Assembly: GCF_045679555.1 (NCBI RefSeq)
Contig: NC_092100.1
Span: 29,017,106-29,081,105, forward strand
Source of the DNA: Salvelinus alpinus
Taxonomy: Eukaryota; Chordata; Actinopteri; Salmoniformes; Salmonidae
DNA: 64,000 bases
Direction: 5' to 3'
The notes under the pieces were generated by a model, which did not search any database, was not told where the DNA came from, and saw only the letters and a program-made list of their open reading frames with translations. Position 1 is the stretch's first letter. Every line of letters begins with the position of its first letter. Shown here one piece after another: positions 1 to 13,791 of the stretch. The translations under genes were made by a program, and so were the position numbers.

Positions 1-603
1 TTTTCAGCGCTAGGGACTGGGAGTCAGGATCGAGGGAAAGATGAATAGAGCAAAGTACAGAGATGAAAATCTGCTCCAGAGCGCTCAGGACCTCAGACTG
101 GGGCGAAGGTTCACCTTCCAACAGGACAATGACCCTAAGCACACAGCCAAGACAACACAGGAGTGGCTTCGGGACAAGTCTCCGAATGTCCTTGAGTGCC
201 CCAGCCAGAGCCCGGACTTGAACCCAATCTAAAATCTCTGGAGACACCTGAAAATAGCTGCACAGCAATGCTCCCCATCCAACCTGAGAGCTTGAGAGGA
301 TCTGCAGAGAAGAATGGGAGAAACTCCCCAAATACAGGTATGCTAAACCTGTAGCATCATACCCAAGAAGACTCGAGGCTGTACTTGCTGCCAAAGGTGC
401 TTCGACAAAGTACTGAGTAAAGGTTATGTAAATAGAATATTTCATTTTTTTTATACATTTGCAAACATTTTTTAAAACCGGTTTTTGCTTTGTCGTTATG
501 AGGTAGTGTGTGTAGATTGATTAAATATTTTTTTCCCCCATCAATTTGAGAATAAGGCTGTAACGTAACAAAATGTGGAAAGAATACTTTCCGAATGCAC
601 AGT
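1..603 (+). mobile_element. Tc1-like DNA transposon, 3' part of a copy cut by the window edge
   Basis: The first 230 bases encode the C-terminal catalytic part of a Tc1 transposase: [18 protein letters not shown], then [10 protein letters not shown] with the last acidic catalytic region. This is followed by the usual 3' untranslated part and a terminal repeat ending in ACTTTCCGAATGCAC near 603. The frame is broken right after PDLNPI (TAA), so the copy is dead. The 5' half lies outside the window. The same family recurs at 53.99-54.70 kb. Confidence 0.9.
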
Positions 604-1149
604 ACGTAATGTCAGTGCATGTATTGTTATTGTTGATTGGACGGTGGTTGCAGCAAATTTAGATACACAATTCATTGGTATATAAAGCCTGAGCCCTTGA
701 TCATGACTCTTAGTTCCATTACATTACACAAAAGATCGTGGACGAAGACGTGTTCTGTACGGGGGAGTTTTGTTAAGAGCCCCTACGCTCAAATCTGAAC
801 ATTAACACGCGTCACTTGTGGTACAGTTTTGGAAGCATAAGGACCTTATCTGTCATATAACGAGAAATTATAAAAAATAAAAGTTAAATTGATATACCCC
901 TTGATAGGTTAGTGTTCCCACACGGACAAATCTCCATGTTACAAGAGGTGATAATTAGCCATCTTGTATGCTCCGAACACCTCTGTGTAAGCGGAACTCA
1001 GGAAGTGTAGTTTCGTCAGATGGATGCTCCATAGCGGTATGGATTGGTGCAAAACTGCTACAGTAAGTGTATTTTTTTTATTTGAAGGATTCTTTCTCTC
1101 ATTGATAAAAGGGCCATACGCAACAAAGCATCCTTCACTCATGCTGCCA
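604..1149. other. Unassigned non-coding stretch
   Basis: No gene was recognised. A CCAAT-like ATTGG (reverse orientation motifs included) and TATATAAAGC occur near 635-690, resembling a core promoter, but no coding sequence follows that I can support. Short open frames here show no recognisable domain. Confidence 0.35.
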
Positions 1150-1978
1150 AACATACCCTCGTAAAACTGACCATCCTATCGATCCTTGACTTAGGTGATG
1201 TCATTTATAAAATAGCCTCCAACACTCTACTCAGCAAATTGGATGTAGTCTATCACAGTGCCATCCGTTTTGTCACCAAAGCCCCATATACTACCCACCA
1301 CTGCGACCTGTATGCTCTCGTTGGCTGGCCCTCGCTTCATATTCGTCACCAAACCCACTGGCTCCAGGTCATCTATAAGTCTTTGCTAGATAAAGCCCCG
1401 CCTTATCTCAGCTCACTGGTCACCATAGCAGCACCCACCCGTAGCACGCGCTCCAGCGGTATATTTCACTGGTCACCCCCAAAGCCTATTCCCCCTTTGG
1501 CTGCCGTTCCTTCCAGTTCTTTGCTGCCACTGCCTGGAACGAATTGCAAAAATCACTGAAGCTTGAGTTCTATATCTCCCTCACTAACTTTAAGCATCAG
1601 CTGTCAGAGCAGCTTACCGATCATTGCACCTGTACACAGCCCATCTGTAAATAGTCCACCCAACTACCTCATCCCCATATTGTTTTTATTTGCACCCCAG
1701 TATCTCTACTTGCACATTCATCTTCTGCACATCTATCACTCCAGTGTTCATGCTAAATTCTAATTATTTCGCCACTGTGGCCTATTTATTGCCTTACCTC
1801 CCTAATGTTACTACATTTGCAAACACTGCATATAGATTTTTCTATTGTGTTATTGATTGTACGTTTGTTTATCCCATGTGTAACTGTGTTGTTTGTGTCG
1901 CACTGCTTTGCTTTTATCTTGGCCAGGTCGCAGTTGTAAATGAGAACTTGCTCGCAACTGGCTGACCTGGTTAATTAA
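1150..1978 (+). mobile_element. 5'-truncated non-LTR retrotransposon (LINE) 3' end
   Basis: Codons from about 1150 to 1560 read like the C-terminal end of a CR1/L2/Rex-type reverse-transcriptase ORF, with blocks such as LDVVYHSAIRFVTKAP, YALVGWPSLHIRH and LLDKAPPYLSSLV. The AT-rich 3' region ends in a tail (GTAAATGAGAACTTG, then GGTTAATTAAA and poly-A) close to the tail of the HpaI-like SINEs in this window. A sister copy lies at 30.78-31.44 kb. The 5' truncation and lack of a full ORF are typical of dead LINE copies. In salmonids the LINE partner of such SINEs is called RSg-1; assignment to it is inference. Confidence 0.8.
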
Positions 1979-3957
1979 AAAAAAAAAATATATATATATA
2001 TTTTTTTTTAAATGTTTCGAAAGCTGTATCGCAAGCGATGATTATTGGCGTTTTATAAACGATAAAACACAGCGTCGGGATTGTAGTTCACATGAGGTCG
2101 TCGTGGGCTAAGCTAATGGCTGAAAACTGTAGGAAGGCGGCAGAATGCCGCCTAGAGTTTGAGAGCTAAAACAGCCTGAAACTAATGCCTGCAAAATCAT
2201 GTAAATGTTCCTTACAACACAGAATTTTGAATTAAATTACACTTGAACTTACTCTACCGCTTGTCTGTGCGGTTTGTCCTTCAGCTGCTTTGAATTTGAG
2301 ACAAAATATCCACAGGAAATTATTGTTAATCCAACTTTTTAGAGCGCCTGTACCAGGGTTTCCATTGGGAAAATGTGGCCCTGGACAACGTGACCAGGAA
2401 GATTTTAATTTACTGGCCCCTTGAGAAATGTAAGCATATGCATTGTGTGCATAACCCATTAGGGCATCCATCCATGGTGCTCAGAATGACATGAATCACA
2501 TTTTGACTATGGTAATAAATCTGCAACTCATGTAATGAAGCAGCCAATAACAGGTCATTTTCAAACATTTACCAAAATGCAATTCGCAGGAAAACACCAT
2601 TCTAAACCTGCACACCTGATAGCGGTTTCATACGTGACAGAGATGAAAATCTGTTCGAAAGAGGGGGATTCTAAAGATGCAACAACCAGGATTGTGCCTT
2701 TGGGTTCTGGACAATGAAAGAAAGTTGATATGAGCACCAATAGAACAGGAGAGAAAGGGCATAATGGTGGGTCCAATAGGGAAGTAAATGGAAATGAATG
2801 TCAACATTATATAAGTTACTCCTGTCTATACGGAAATAAATAAAATATTTCAAAATACTTCACCAGAAAGCATGACTTAGCCACAGAGAAATCGAGGATC
2901 ATTAACTTCTATAAAAAATGTATGTGGATTGTTTCAAATCACAAGCTCGTAGGCCTATGCTTATTTGGGAAGCCCGCAATTTGGGCAGGGCGCGTGGCAA
3001 TAGGCCTAGCTGATTGAGTTGCGACTGTCAGTGAAAAGCCTCTAACATGTGTGAAGATGTGTCTTGAGTAAAATGTTGAGACAAGGGGAGGTGTGGCAAA
3101 ATAGGTGAGTCTCTCTCCAGAATCGCTCAGCTGTCTCCCGCCAATTCTTGCACATTCATTGTTTCTCTGTCCTGATGTCGAGCGAGTTCTGATAATGTTG
3201 AGGGAGTGCACGCGCCTGAGCAAGCATAGAAGTACCTTGGCCTGCCGTGCAGAAATGCAGGAAAGTGTTAATTTTTAACATCTATTGTGAATGACAATAT
3301 ATTAAAACTAAAGTTTCTCACAACTATTTGAAAAACTTTCCAACAATCCACCTCTATAATAAACAATCCACGGTGTGACAGAACAATGGAAGTTATAGGC
3401 CTACTGCTGCATTGGCCTATACGCTATGAGTTCCTTGAGCTTATTTCTTTAGCCGCCAATGGATCAGTGTATCAATGTTTCCATATGGCAGAGGCTGGTG
3501 ATCTCATATTAGTTGACTTTAACTTTTAGATTTTCATAATATGAAAAATGATTTTTATAATTAACCATGTGAAAATGATTGAGAAACAAAAACAATATGA
3601 AACTGTTCCACAAAAATATGCATATGAAAATCAACTGGCACGCAGAATGGTAGGATAAATTGTATGTCTCCCCAAACTTGAAACTCATGTACCACCTTTG
3701 AAGAATTGCCTCCAAGTTTCCATGGTAGGATTTTGCCTAAAGGCTACTTTGAAGCAAGGTAAGATGGCTCATAATATGAAAGAAAACATTCAGGTTTCAA
3801 AATACATAATGCCTCCAGCTCGCAATGTATAGTGGTGGGTGACACACTGATAGCTTGTTGCCTATGCACTTGAAAGTTGAATGGGATGTGCAGTTCAATT
3901 ACCAGTTGAGAAATAAAAATGGCTATTTTACAAAACTGTTTAACGCACGATTGCATT
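1979..3957. other. Non-coding, repeat-like DNA without a recognised gene
   Basis: It begins with an A-rich and TA-dinucleotide run (about 1978-2010) that closes the LINE. The rest holds short open frames only, none with a recognisable domain. The one structure I can support is a 180-bp segment at 2174-2353, which is repeated in inverted orientation near 7.6 kb (separate entries). Confidence 0.5.
2174..2353 (+). repeat. Copy A of an unidentified inverted repeat pair
   Basis: Hand alignment of 2174-2319 with the reverse complement of 7544-7689 gives about 22 differences in 146 aligned positions with no gaps, roughly 85% identity. Weaker similarity continues about 30 bases further. The shared block contains ACTTACTCTACCG and TTTGAGACAAAAT. 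I cannot name the family. It could be a dispersed repeat or a duplicated promoter/5' exon. Confidence 0.75.
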
Positions 3958-4036
3958 TAGAGTTGTTGCGCAATCTCCTTTGCCAAGATAATCCATCCAC
4001 CTGACAGGTGTAGCATATCAAGAAGCTGATTAAGAA
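3958..4036 (+). mobile_element. Fragment of a Tc1-type 5' region
   Basis: The stretch reading CCACCTGACAGGTGTAGCAT, then ATCAAGAAGCTGATTAA, matches what I remember of the 5' untranslated region of a common salmonid Tc1 family. It stops abruptly where the L1-like coding sequence begins. No transposase or second end is present. Assigned from memory only. Confidence 0.5.
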
Positions 4037-6990
4037 ATTTGTACAAACTTAACTACTCTGTCTTGGTTCAGAAGGTGGTGGATGACTTGAATAGATGGAT
4101 AGATCTGACTCTCACATTATTTGGGAGAATTAGCTGTATTAAGACTAACGTTCTGCCTAAAATGATGTACCTATTTCAGTCTTTACCCATATCCCTACCC
4201 AATAGTTTCTTTAACTCCCTTAACAAGACCATAAGACAATTTGTATGGAACAGCAAAACCCCAAGGATGAGCCTGGACAAATTAACGTGGGATTATAGTC
4301 TAGGTCTCCGCCTACCAAATTTCAAGATGTATTACTGGGCAGCGCAAATTAGATTCAATTCATGACTATTTGAAACTGAACCAGCCCCTTCTTCGACTTA
4401 GATGGAAATGTTTGCTCTTAAATGTAGAGGTTGGGAGTAGAGGTCGACCGATTATGATTTTTCAAAGCCGATACCGATTATTGGAGGACCAAAAAAAGCT
4501 GATACCGATAAAAATACAAATAAAATTTATTCGATTTTTTATTTTATCGGTATCAGCTTTTTTAAACTTAATATAATACATAAAAAACATTTAGTCTCAA
4601 ATAAATAATGAAACATGTTCAATTTGGTTTAAATAATGCAAAAACACAGTGTTGGAGAAGAAAGTAAAAGTGCAATGTGTGCCATGTAAAAGAGCTCAAG
4701 TTTAAGTGCCTTGCTCAGAACATGAGAACATATGAAAGCTGGTGGTTCCTTTTAACATGAGTCTTCAATATTCCCAGGTAAGAAGTTTTAGGTTGTAGTT
4801 ATTATAGGAATTATAGGACTATTTCCTCTATACCATTTGTATTTCATATACCTTTGACTATTGGATGTTCTTATAAGCACCTTAGTATTGCCAGACTAAT
4901 TTCGGGAGTTGATAGGCTTGAAGTCATAAACAGCGCTGTGCATCCCAGCATTGCTAAGAGCTGCTGTTTGAATGAACACTTACGAGCCTGCTGCTGCCTA
5001 CCACCGCTCAGTCAGACTGCTCTATCAAATCATATACTTAATTATAATATAATAATCACACAGAAATACGAGCCTTAGGTCATTAATATGGTCAAATCCG
5101 GAAACTATCATTTCGAAAACAAAACGTTTATTCTTTCAGTGAAATACGGAACCGTTCCATATTTTATCGAACGGGTGGCAACCCTAAGTCTAAATATTAC
5201 TGTAACATTGCACAACCTTCAATGTAATGTCATAGTTATGTAAAATTCTGGAAAATTAATTACGGCCTTTGTTAGGAATAAATGGCCTTTCAACAGCTCG
5301 CAACGAACCAGGTGGCCCAAACTGCTGCACATACCCTGACTCTGCTTGCACCAGTTAATATTGCCTAACATGAATTTCTTTTAACTACATATGCATGTTT
5401 AAAAATACATAATTGTGTATTGATTTTAAGAAAGGAATTGATGTTTATGGTTTGGTACATTATTGCAACGATTGTGCTTTTTTCGCAAATGCGCTTTTGT
5501 TAAATCATCAAGTTAAAGTAGGCTATGATTCGATGATAAATTAACAGGCACCACATTGATTATATGCAACGCAGAACAAGCTAGTTAACCTAGTAATATA
5601 ATCAACCATGTGTAGTTCACTAGTGATTGTGAAGATTGATTGTTTTTTTAGAAGATAAGTTTAATGCTAGCTAGCAACTTACCTTGGCTCCTTGCAGCCA
5701 CAAGGTCATTTTGATGCTGCACTCGCGTAACAGGTGGACAGCCTGCCACACAGTCTCCTCGTGGATTGCAATGTAATCGGCCATAGTCGCCGTCCAAAAA
5801 GGCCGATTACCGATTGTTATGAAAACTTGAATCGGCCCTAATTTAACGGCCATGCCGCTTAATCGGTTGACCTCTAGTTGGGGGTAATATTATGTACAAG
5901 TGGAACCCCAAGACTATATCAACACAAATTGACAATCCCTGTACCATCAATTTAGTAAGATCGTGGTATGAAATTCATAAGTTATTTGGTTTGAAACAAG
6001 ACTTGTCACCCAAAACACCCCGGTGGCAAAACAGACTCCTGCTAATGATCTTGGATAGCAACATGTTTCAACAGTAGCATGAGATGGGAATAACGGATTT
6101 AGAACATTGTTATATAAATGGGGTACTTATGTGATTTGAGCAACTAAAAGAAATACCAGTTATCCAATAAATTTATTTTGTTATTTACAGTTAAGAAACT
6201 TTCTCAGATGACTTTACCAAACCTATCAAGAATAGAACAACTACTCCATGATAACAATGACACATATATATTTATATCCAGAGTGTACACATTGCTATTG
6301 CAACAATGCCCAAAACTAGATGTACATAGGTCGAGAGAGCGATGGGAATCCAATTTGAATACTACAATTGATGAGGGTCTATGGTCGGACTTATGCCAAG
6401 ATAGTGTGTGAGCGACCATCAAATCTAGACTTATACATTTCAACTTCCTCTACCAACTCTGACACCTCAGAGGTTACATAGATATAACCCTGAAATATCA
6501 GAAATGTGTTTTAGATGTGGAAAAACAGAAGGCACTTTTTTTGCATTCTACTTGGCAGTGTACTAAATTACAAGCCTTCTGGCATGATGTTTGTGACACC
6601 CTGGCCTTTATTATGGAGGTCCCTTTCCCACTTGACCCTGAAATATGCATTCTGGGTAACTTCACAAATGTAATTTTGAGGAATAAATTCAAAATCAAAT
6701 TTACAGAAAATCACCCTTGCAAGAAAATGTGCTGCATTGACATGAAAATCGGATTCCCCTCTCCCAATTACAAGATGGCTCTCTGAAATGAGTAGGTGTA
6801 TTTCTATGGAGAAGATTACCTATGCTTTAAGAAATAAATTCAACCACTTTGCAACCCTTCCTGGACTATATGGAAACACTTCCATTGAGGTTGGTGGATG
6901 TGAGCTTGAAGATCAATGTAGCTATTGTCTCTCTGTAATGTACTGTTTGTATCTCTTGTAATTTGTCTTATTTAGTCATTAGTATTATTA
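4037..6990 (+). mobile_element. L1/Tx1-like LINE, C-terminal ORF2 remnant, split by a DNA transposon
   Basis: 4039-4365 encodes a typical L1-type post-RT segment: IDLTLTLFGRISCIKTNVLP, LPKMMYLFQSLPISLP, FVWNSKTPRMSLDKL. The LINE is interrupted at 4438 by a 1,439-bp element and resumes at about 5885 with VRSWYEIHKLFGLKQDLSPK, TPRWQN and a distal part at 6178-6790 carrying a cysteine motif (MCFRCGKTEGTFLHSTWQC, frame-shifted from its neighbours). The host reads across the insertion as one element, which is the main support. It has several frameshifts and stops, no 5' part and no clear poly-A end. I place the 3' end near 6990, uncertain by a few hundred bases. Confidence 0.85.
4438..5876. mobile_element. 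Non-autonomous hAT-like DNA transposon inserted in the LINE
   Basis: It starts TAGAGGTCGACCGATTATG and ends with the inverted form (AATCGGTTGACCTCTA). The flanks are GTTGGGAG (4430-4437) and GTTGGGGG (5877-5884), an 8-bp target duplication with one difference, as expected for hAT elements. Sub-terminal repeats of CCGATTA/CCGATA type occur at both ends. The 1.4-kb interior has no transposase, so it must have been moved in trans. Superfamily is inferred from target-site length and end sequence. Confidence 0.85.
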
Positions 6991-7165
6991 CTATTCCAAT
7001 TTAACTCGTTATTTGTATTTTGCCATTGTTTTAATGTATTTTTTTGGGGGGGTGTTGATTTACCTTTTGTCGTAGTACTTACTCTAGCTGTGTTGTTTTG
7101 TTGTGGAATCATACAAATATATATATATATTTTTTTTAAGTGTATTTTGTTGCGTTCATTTCCAG

Positions 7166-7327
7166 TCAAACTATATAGCACAAGTCTCAAAGAAGTCGAA
7201 CAAACGACACATTATTGTGGCTGCAGCAGAAATGTTTTGGGGACTCAAGGATTTTACATCGGAAGACTTGCAAGAGATACTGGCGGCGGAAAACCCGCCC
7301 TCCCAGGTTCCCCTGGAGTCTGTGTAG
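7166..7327 (+). CDS. Unidentified small ORF, possible terminal exon
   Basis: A splice-acceptor-like pyrimidine stretch ending in AG at 7165 is followed by 53 open codons and TAG. The product contains VSKKSNKRHIIVAAAEMFWG, then LKDFTSEDLQEIL, and ends PPSQVPLESV. Codon choice looks coding and the peptide is amphipathic, but I do not recognise the family. An upstream ATG in frame (7103) lies in low-complexity TA/T-rich sequence and is an unlikely start. It could be the last exon of a host gene whose other exons I cannot place, or part of a decayed mobile element. Copy B of the inverted repeat starts about 180 bp downstream. Confidence 0.3.
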   Translation, partial: SNYIAQVSKKSNKRHIIVAAAEMFWGLKDFTSEDLQEILAAENPPSQVPLESV

Positions 7328-7509
7328 GATTCAGATCTGTTTTATTTATTTTTAACAGAAAAGTTGTTGGATTTATTTTTTGGTAGTTCAGTTTTTGGGG
7401 AACTCGTGTTTCCATCCCGCATAGTAGGTTGCGGGATGCACATTAAATTGTGGGGATCGCCAATATCATAGAAGATGATGATTTTGCACGTGCCAGAAAT
7501 TTCTACTGC

Positions 7510-7689
7510 AGTACAGTGCTTGAAAAAGTCGGGTAAACAATACTTTCCTGTGGACATTTTGTCTCAAATTTCGACCATCTGAAGTACCAACACCACGGAC
7601 AACCGGTAGAGTAAGTTCAAATGTAATTTTATTAAACATTCTGGCTTGTAAGTAACATTTACACGATTTTGCAGTCATTAGTTTCATGC
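7510..7689 (-). repeat. Copy B of an unidentified inverted repeat pair
   Basis: This is the reverse-strand partner of 2174-2353; the best-matched core is 7544-7689. Read on the minus strand it includes an ATG (7557) followed by about 70 open codons that I do not recognise. Copy A has ATA at that ATG, so this is not a conserved start. Confidence 0.75.
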
Positions 7690-8440
7690 TGTAAATACCA
7701 ATTAATTGTGTATTACAGCAAAATGTAACCTGATTGTTCGGTTGAGCGTCGTGTGTATCTTTCGAAACGTACATTTTGTAAATAACATGTTAAATGTGTT
7801 GTCGAGGTGGACTGGTCAGTGTTTATTATTCTGCCATATCATGTGAAATATCATTTGTCTGTTTGGAGCCTTTTGCTCTGTTGTCCACAATGTCGGCGTA
7901 AATAACTTGACGTTGCTACTACATAGGTTTTCACCTAGTTGTGACTTTTCTGCGAACTACCTGCATCAAGATGTATGCAGCCACGCAATGACAGCTGAAT
8001 CGAAACCAGCGCGCGCATGCCCCCTTGGCACGATGAGCAACTAGGCTAACTAGCGTGGAAAGCCTAGAATAACTGATTTTGATATGACTGCCCACAACAA
8101 CATCGGGAGTCTGTGTATTAGACTCCCGATATTGTGTCCCAAAGCTAACAACACTAATACGAATTACACATTTAAGAATCAGTTCGTTTACAGGTACAAA
8201 GCAAGCTAGCACTTTAGCAAGCTAACTATAGCTAAGCTAGTGGCATGCAACGGCAGGTTCATAACTAGTTGTAACGCGTATTAGCTGGGTAACTTACATG
8301 AATCCTAGATAGCAAATTAGCCTTTCCCTTGTTCCACAAATAGTAGTTATGACAGTTGTTTTCACTCTTTTGCGCTTATCTCATTTGTTTTCCAGTCGCA
8401 CATAAATTTTACCCCGGCACTTCTGAGGTCTAGCCTGATT
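7690..8440. other. Non-coding stretch without a recognised feature
   Basis: No domain-bearing frame was found. A short dyad reads ACTCCCGATattGTG versus CATCGGGAGTCTG (about 8100-8140). Several GCTAGC/GCTAAC motifs common in fish intergenic DNA occur. I see nothing else I can support. Confidence 0.4.
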
Positions 8441-9075
8441 GGATGAGGCCTCGTTTTATTCTTCTTCGATGAGGTTTAATAGCGGTTGTAATACCGCCAC
8501 CTACTAGACTGGAGTATAAATCCCTTATACTTTGCTTGAAAGAACTACATGACAAATAAACAAATACCCTACGATCTAACAGTAAACTCACAAAAAAATA
8601 TATTTAAAAAAACCCATCCCACTATTAATCTATTTAGTCCTACTTCAGGCCAACACCCTGCAACTCTGCAGGGTGTTGACTTAGGAAGCGTGCACACCAA
8701 CTCTGACTTAGGAAGCGTGCACACCACCCACCGCTCCCGAGTATTTTACTCACTAATGTCCAATCTCTGGATAATAAAATTGATGAGCTCAAGGTGAGAG
8801 TTGCTTTTCAGAGAGACACCAGGGATTGTAACATACTCTGCTTCACGGAAACATGGCTCTCTCGAGATACACTGTCTGACTCTGTAAAGCCAGTTGGGTT
8901 CTCAGTACATCGCGCCAACAGGAACAAATATATCTCTGGGAAGAAGGGTGGAGGTATATGTTTTATGATGAACGACTTATGGTGTAACTAATAACATACA
9001 GAAACTTAAGTCCCTTCCCAGCGGATACCACAACGGCCCTCAAAGAATTTCACTGTACTTTATGCAAACCACATA

Positions 9076-10750
<1,675 letters not shown>

Positions 10751-11254
10751 TATCATGAGGCTGCATTTATTGTAGCTGGGGATTTTAACAAAGCAAATTT
10801 GAGGAAAAGGCTCCCGAAATTCTATCAACATATTGATTGTTGTACTCGCGCTGCTAGAACCCTCGACCATTGCTATACCACCTTCCAGAATGCATATACG
10901 GCCCTCCATTCAGCAAATCGGACCACGATTCCATCTTGCTCCTCCCCTCCTATAGGCAGACACTCAAACAGGAAGCACCCGTGGTGAGGACTATTTCAAC
11001 ACTGGTCTGACCAATCGGAATCCATGCTTCAAGAATGTTTTGATCACGTGGACTGGGATATGTTCAGAGTAGCTTCAGAAAATAATATTGACACATATAC
11101 CGATACTGTGAATGAGTTTATCAGGAAGTGCATAGGAGATGTTGTACCCACTGTGACATTTAAAACTTACTCCACCCAGAAACCGTGAATAGATGGGAGC
11201 ATTCGCGCAAAACTGAAAGCACGAACCACCACATTTAACCAGGGCAAGAAGACT

Positions 11255-11459
11255 GGGGCGGCAGGTAGCCTAGTGGTTAGAGCGTTGGGCCAGTAACCGA
11301 AAGGTTGGTAGATCGAATCCTCGAGCTGACAAGGTAAAGATCTGTCGTTCTGCCCCTGAACAAGGCAGTTAACCCACTGTTCCTAGGCCGTCATTGTAAG
11401 TAAGAATTTGTTCTTAACTGACTTGCCTAGTTAAATAAAGGTTAGAAAATAAATATAAA
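11255..11459 (+). mobile_element. HpaI-like tRNA-derived SINE
   Basis: Pol III box A (TAGCCTAGTGG) and box B (GATCGAATCC) lie in the tRNA-like head. A body with GTTAAC (HpaI site) follows, then the tail GTAAGAATTTGTTCTTAACT, GCCTAGTTAAATAAAGG. It is inserted in the L2-type LINE between the endonuclease and RT regions. The coding sense of the LINE resumes at 11462. Near-consensus sequence suggests it is young. Confidence 0.92.
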
Positions 11460-13791
11460 ATATGGAAGAATACAAACAGTATAGTTATTCCCTCCGCAAA
11501 GCAATCAAGCAGGCTAAACATCGGTATAGGGACAAAGTTGAGTCCCAGTTCAATGGCTCAGACACAAGACGTATGTGGCAGGGTCTACAGACAATCATGG
11601 ATTATAAAAGGAAAACCAGCCATGTCGCGGACACCGTCTTGCTCACGGACAGGCTGAACACCTTCTTCGCTCGCTTTGAGGATAATACAGTGCCACCGAC
11701 GCGGCCTGCTATCAAGGACTTCTCCGTGACCGACGTAAGACATTTAAGTGTGTTAACCCTCGCAAGGCTGCCAGCCCTGATGGTATCTCTAGCTGCGTCC
11801 TCAGAGCATGCGCAGGCTGGCTGGTGTGTTCACAGATATATTCAATCTCTCCCTATCCCAGTCTGTTGTCCCCACATGCTTCAAGATGGCCACCATTGTC
11901 CCTATACCTAAGAAAGCAAATGTAATTGAACTAAATGACTATCGCCCCATAGCACTCAACTCTATCATCATGAAGTGCTTTGAGAGACTAGTCAAGGATC
12001 ATATTACCTCCACCTTACCTGCCACCCTAGACCCACTTCAATTTGCTTACCGCCCCAATAGATCCACAGACAATGCAATCGCCACCACACTGCCCTGTCC
12101 CATCTGAACAAGAGGGGGTTATGTAAGAATGCTGTTCATTGACTATAGCTCAGCATTCAACACCATAGTACCCTCCAAGCTCATCATCAAGCTCGAGACC
12201 CTGGGTCTGCACCCCGCCCTGTGCAACTGGGTCCTGGACTTCCTGACGGGTCTCCCCCAGGTGGTGAAGGTAGGAAACACCTCTTCGCTGATCCTCAACA
12301 CTGGGGCCCCACAAGGGTGCGTGCTCAGCTCCTCCTGTACTCCCTGTTCCCCATGACTGTGTGGCCAAGGACGCTTACAACACAATCATCACGTTTGCAG
12401 ACGACACAACAGTAGTAGGCTTGATTACCAACAACGATGAGACAGCCTACAGGGAGGAGGTGAGGGCTCTGGGAGTGTAGTGCCAGGAAAATAACCTCTC
12501 ACTCAACATCAAGAAAACTAAAGAGATGATCATGGACTTCAGGAAACAGCAGAGGGAGCACCACCCTATCCACATCGATGGGACCGCAGTGGAGAAGGTG
12601 GAAGCTTCAAGTTCCTCGGCGTACACATCACTGACAAACTGAAATGGTCCACCCACACAGACCATGTGGTGAAGAAGGCTCAATCTCAGGAGTCTAAAGA
12701 AATTTGTCTTAACACCTAAAACCCTCAAACTTTTACAGATGCACAATTGAGAGCATCCTGTCAGGCTGTATCACTGCCTGGTAGGGCAACTGCACCGCCC
12801 ATAACCACAAAGCTCTCCAGAGGGTGCTGCGGTCTGCCCAACGCATCACTGAGGGCAAACTTCCCACCCTCCAGGACACCTACAGCACCCGATGCCATAG
12901 GAAGGCCAAAAAGATCATCAAGGACATCAACCACCCGAGCCATTGCCTGTTCACCCCGCTATCATCCAGAAGGCGAGGTCAGTACAGGTGCATCAAAGCT
13001 GGGACCGAGAGAGTAAAAAACAGCTTCTTCCTCAAGGCCATCCGACTGCTAAACAGCCATCATTAGTACATCAGAGGCCTGTAGACAGATTAGGAATCAC
13101 TGATCACTTTTAGAAATGGATCACTAGCCACTTTAATGTTCCGTATCTAGGATTACTCATCTCATATGTATAAACTGCACTCCACACTATTATACAGTAT
13201 CTTAGTCACTTTTACATTGTGTTTACATATTGCATTACCCAATTCATATGTGTAACCTATGTAAAATGGCTAGCTAGTTAGCGGTGTGCGCGCTAATAGC
13301 GTTTCCATCGGTGACATCACTCGCTCTGAGACCTTGAAGTAGTTGTTCCCCTTGCTCTGCAAGGGCCGCGGCTTTTGTGGAGCGATTGGTAATGATGCTT
13401 CGTGGGTGTCAGTTGTGTGCAGAGGGTCCCTGGGTCGAGCCCAGGTAGGGGCGAGGAGAGGGAGGGAAGCTATGCTGTTACATATGTATATAGTGTATTC
13501 TATACTACACCACTGTAGTATATTAAACAGCCATCTCCAGCACATCAGAGGCTGCTGCCTATAGACATAGATTAGGAATCACTAGCCACTTTAAGTTAAT
13601 TAAACACTAGGCACTTTAATAATGTCTCCTATCTTGCAATACTCATCTCATGTGTAAACTGTACTCTATACTATTCTATGGTATCTTAGTCACTTTACTT
13701 GTTTGTAAATATTGCATCACCCATCTCATATGTATATACTGTACTCTATACTATGCCATTGAGTCTTAGTCCAATGCCGCTCTGACATATA

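Noticed and set aside
939-1154. 71-codon minus-strand frame near the left edge
   Set aside because: No recognised domain, overlaps the start of a LINE remnant and lacks a promoter-like context.
11255-11330. tRNA gene from box A/box B match
   Set aside because: The tRNA-like part is the head of a SINE (body and tail follow) and does not fold as a complete tRNA by eye.
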